Positions 14,173-14,567 of a DNA stretch of 14,567 nucleotides are shown here, piece after piece. The DNA lies in assembly GCA_963632245.1 (NCBI GenBank), contig CAVGTF010000052.1, positions 1 to 14,567 on the forward strand, read 5' to 3'. The stretch's first letter is position 1. Each line of letters begins with the position of its first letter. Both the position numbers and the translations under genes were made by a program. The notes beneath the pieces were generated by a model that saw nothing but the letters and a program-made list of their open reading frames with translations, made no database searches and was not told the DNA's origin. The stretch comes from UBA1724 sp963632245. Lineage in GTDB: Bacteria > Verrucomicrobiota > Lentisphaeria > Oligosphaerales > Oligosphaeraceae.

Positions 14173-14207
14173 GGTAGAAGGTAGAAGGGGGTAGGGAGTA
14201 GGTTTGT
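14173..14207. repeat. 7-bp tandem-like repeat upstream of the MFS gene
   Basis: Two perfect GGTAGAA units (14173-14186) are followed by degenerate seven-base units (GGGGGTA, GGGAGTA, GGTTTGT). It lies about 85 bases upstream of the MFS start and 63 bases from the copy B element. Confidence 0.5.
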
Positions 14208-14213
14208 ATGGTC

Positions 14214-14290
14214 GCTGCGCGGCTCTTCCGCGGCACTGGCCGCGAGTATTAAGTACCGCCATCCCAGATGGAGGAAGAGCGCCTGCGGTA
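14214..14290. other. Nested hairpins next to repeat copy B
   Basis: GCTCTTCC (14222-14229) can pair with GGAAGAGC (14273-14280). Inside lie CGCGGC-ACTG-GCCGCG (14229-14244, six base pairs, sharing base 14229 with the outer arm) and a small CATC-CCA-GATG hairpin (about 14260-14270). TAAGTACCGC and GCGGTACCTTA form a competing imperfect pair. The region could fold as a branched RNA or be the remains of an inverted-repeat element. Confidence 0.45.
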
Positions 14291-14333
14291 CCTTATAGGC
14301 TAGCCACTAGCCACTAATGGCTAAGTACTTACG
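14271..14333. repeat. 63-bp intergenic element, copy B
   Basis: This is the direct-repeat partner of 12821-12883, exactly 1450 bp away (54/63 identical, no gaps). It contains CTAGCCACTAGCCACTAATG, in which TAGCCA-CTAA-TGGCTA forms a perfect six-pair hairpin, and AAGTACTT, a palindrome. In copy A that hairpin has one mismatch. Confidence 0.85.
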
Positions 14334-14567
14334 GCACATCTTTGTGCTGCGGGGGTGGCCGGGGGCGGCAGCCCGACCTCCTTTGGTTGGGGTTCCCCCT
14401 ACAAGACACTCTCCCCACCGGGAAAGGCGCAAGCTAGCCGGCAAAACAGCGTTTTAGGTAGGCAAAGAATGTCCAACGGACTGGGGGCAAGCCCCTCGCA
14501 CCCCCCGAAAGTGCCACCACGGAGTGGGATAATGAGGGATGGGGCAAGCAAGCCCCCCCGCCTCTCC
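14334..14567. other. GC-rich non-coding end of the window with short hairpins
   Basis: I can support no gene here. The stretch is rich in G- and C-runs with small hairpins, such as GGGGCAAGCCCC near 14483-14494 and GGGGC-AAGCAA-GCCCC at 14541-14556. The two share the GGGGCAAGC word about 58 bases apart. A minus-strand frame is open from the edge to a TAG at 14434-14436 (43 codons), but its translation looks random. Confidence 0.5.

Noticed and set aside
12821..14333. CRISPR array or insertion sequence around the MFS gene
   Set aside because: Only two 63-bp repeats 1450 bp apart, with no short regular spacers, no transposase and no terminal inverted repeats.
14434..14567. Partial minus-strand gene running in from the right edge
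   Set aside because: Open for 43 codons, but Gly/Pro/Leu-rich with G-run artefacts and no recognisable family; a tail of a real gene cannot be excluded without the next bases.

Overview
The window looks like bacterial chromosome made of two unlike parts. Bases 1 to about 960 are AT-rich and hold a minus-strand regulator pair: an XRE-type helix-turn-helix gene whose end overlaps the start of an ImmA/IrrE-like gene cut off by the window edge. From about 960 onward the DNA is clearly GC-rich and holds mostly housekeeping and membrane genes. The organism is probably a Gram-negative-type bacterium that makes peptidoglycan, uses flavin-dependent thymidylate synthase (ThyX) and often lacks clear Shine-Dalgarno sites. 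A PVC-superphylum member (Lentisphaerota/Verrucomicrobiota-like) would fit, but this is a weak inference with no rRNA or other marker to test it.

Layout. Plus strand, 1088-5989: a FabF-like ketosynthase, a small acyl carrier protein, thyX, a 665-residue protein joining thiamine pyrophosphokinase to a MurC-type ligase, and a membrane-anchored NTF2-like protein. This block ends at a strong bidirectional hairpin terminator (6007-6049). The minus-strand block converges on the same terminator. Read from its start at 11771 it encodes a leucine-rich-variant/HEAT-like repeat protein, an Ala/Pro-rich coiled-coil protein, an unrecognised protein, TsaD, a degenerate histidine kinase with an intact receiver domain, AzlC and AzlD. 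Short gaps and overlapping starts and stops suggest one long transcript. Further right, also on the minus strand, are a DUF554 membrane protein (11941-12657) and an MFS transporter (12879-14087).

The intergenic DNA on the right is unusual. A 38-bp perfectly alternating purine-pyrimidine tract lies at 11833-11870. Two copies of a 63-bp element (54/63 identical, no gaps) lie exactly 1450 bp apart on either side of the MFS gene. The inner copy supplies that gene's stop codon, and each copy is accompanied by a short 7-bp tandem repeat. The last 230 bases are GC-rich with small hairpins and no gene I can support.

How the genes fit together: the ketosynthase and carrier protein plausibly act as a pair in acyl-chain elongation. 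ThyX and the TPK-MurC fusion supply dTMP, thiamine diphosphate and a peptidoglycan precursor. TsaD makes the t6A tRNA modification. AzlCD probably exports branched-chain amino acids, and the receiver/pseudokinase protein translated just before it could couple a signal to that export. The best candidates for something new are the TPK-MurC fusion, the pseudokinase-receiver beside azlCD, and the repeat pair around the MFS gene. I did not find a convincing defence system, CRISPR array, integrase or transposase.
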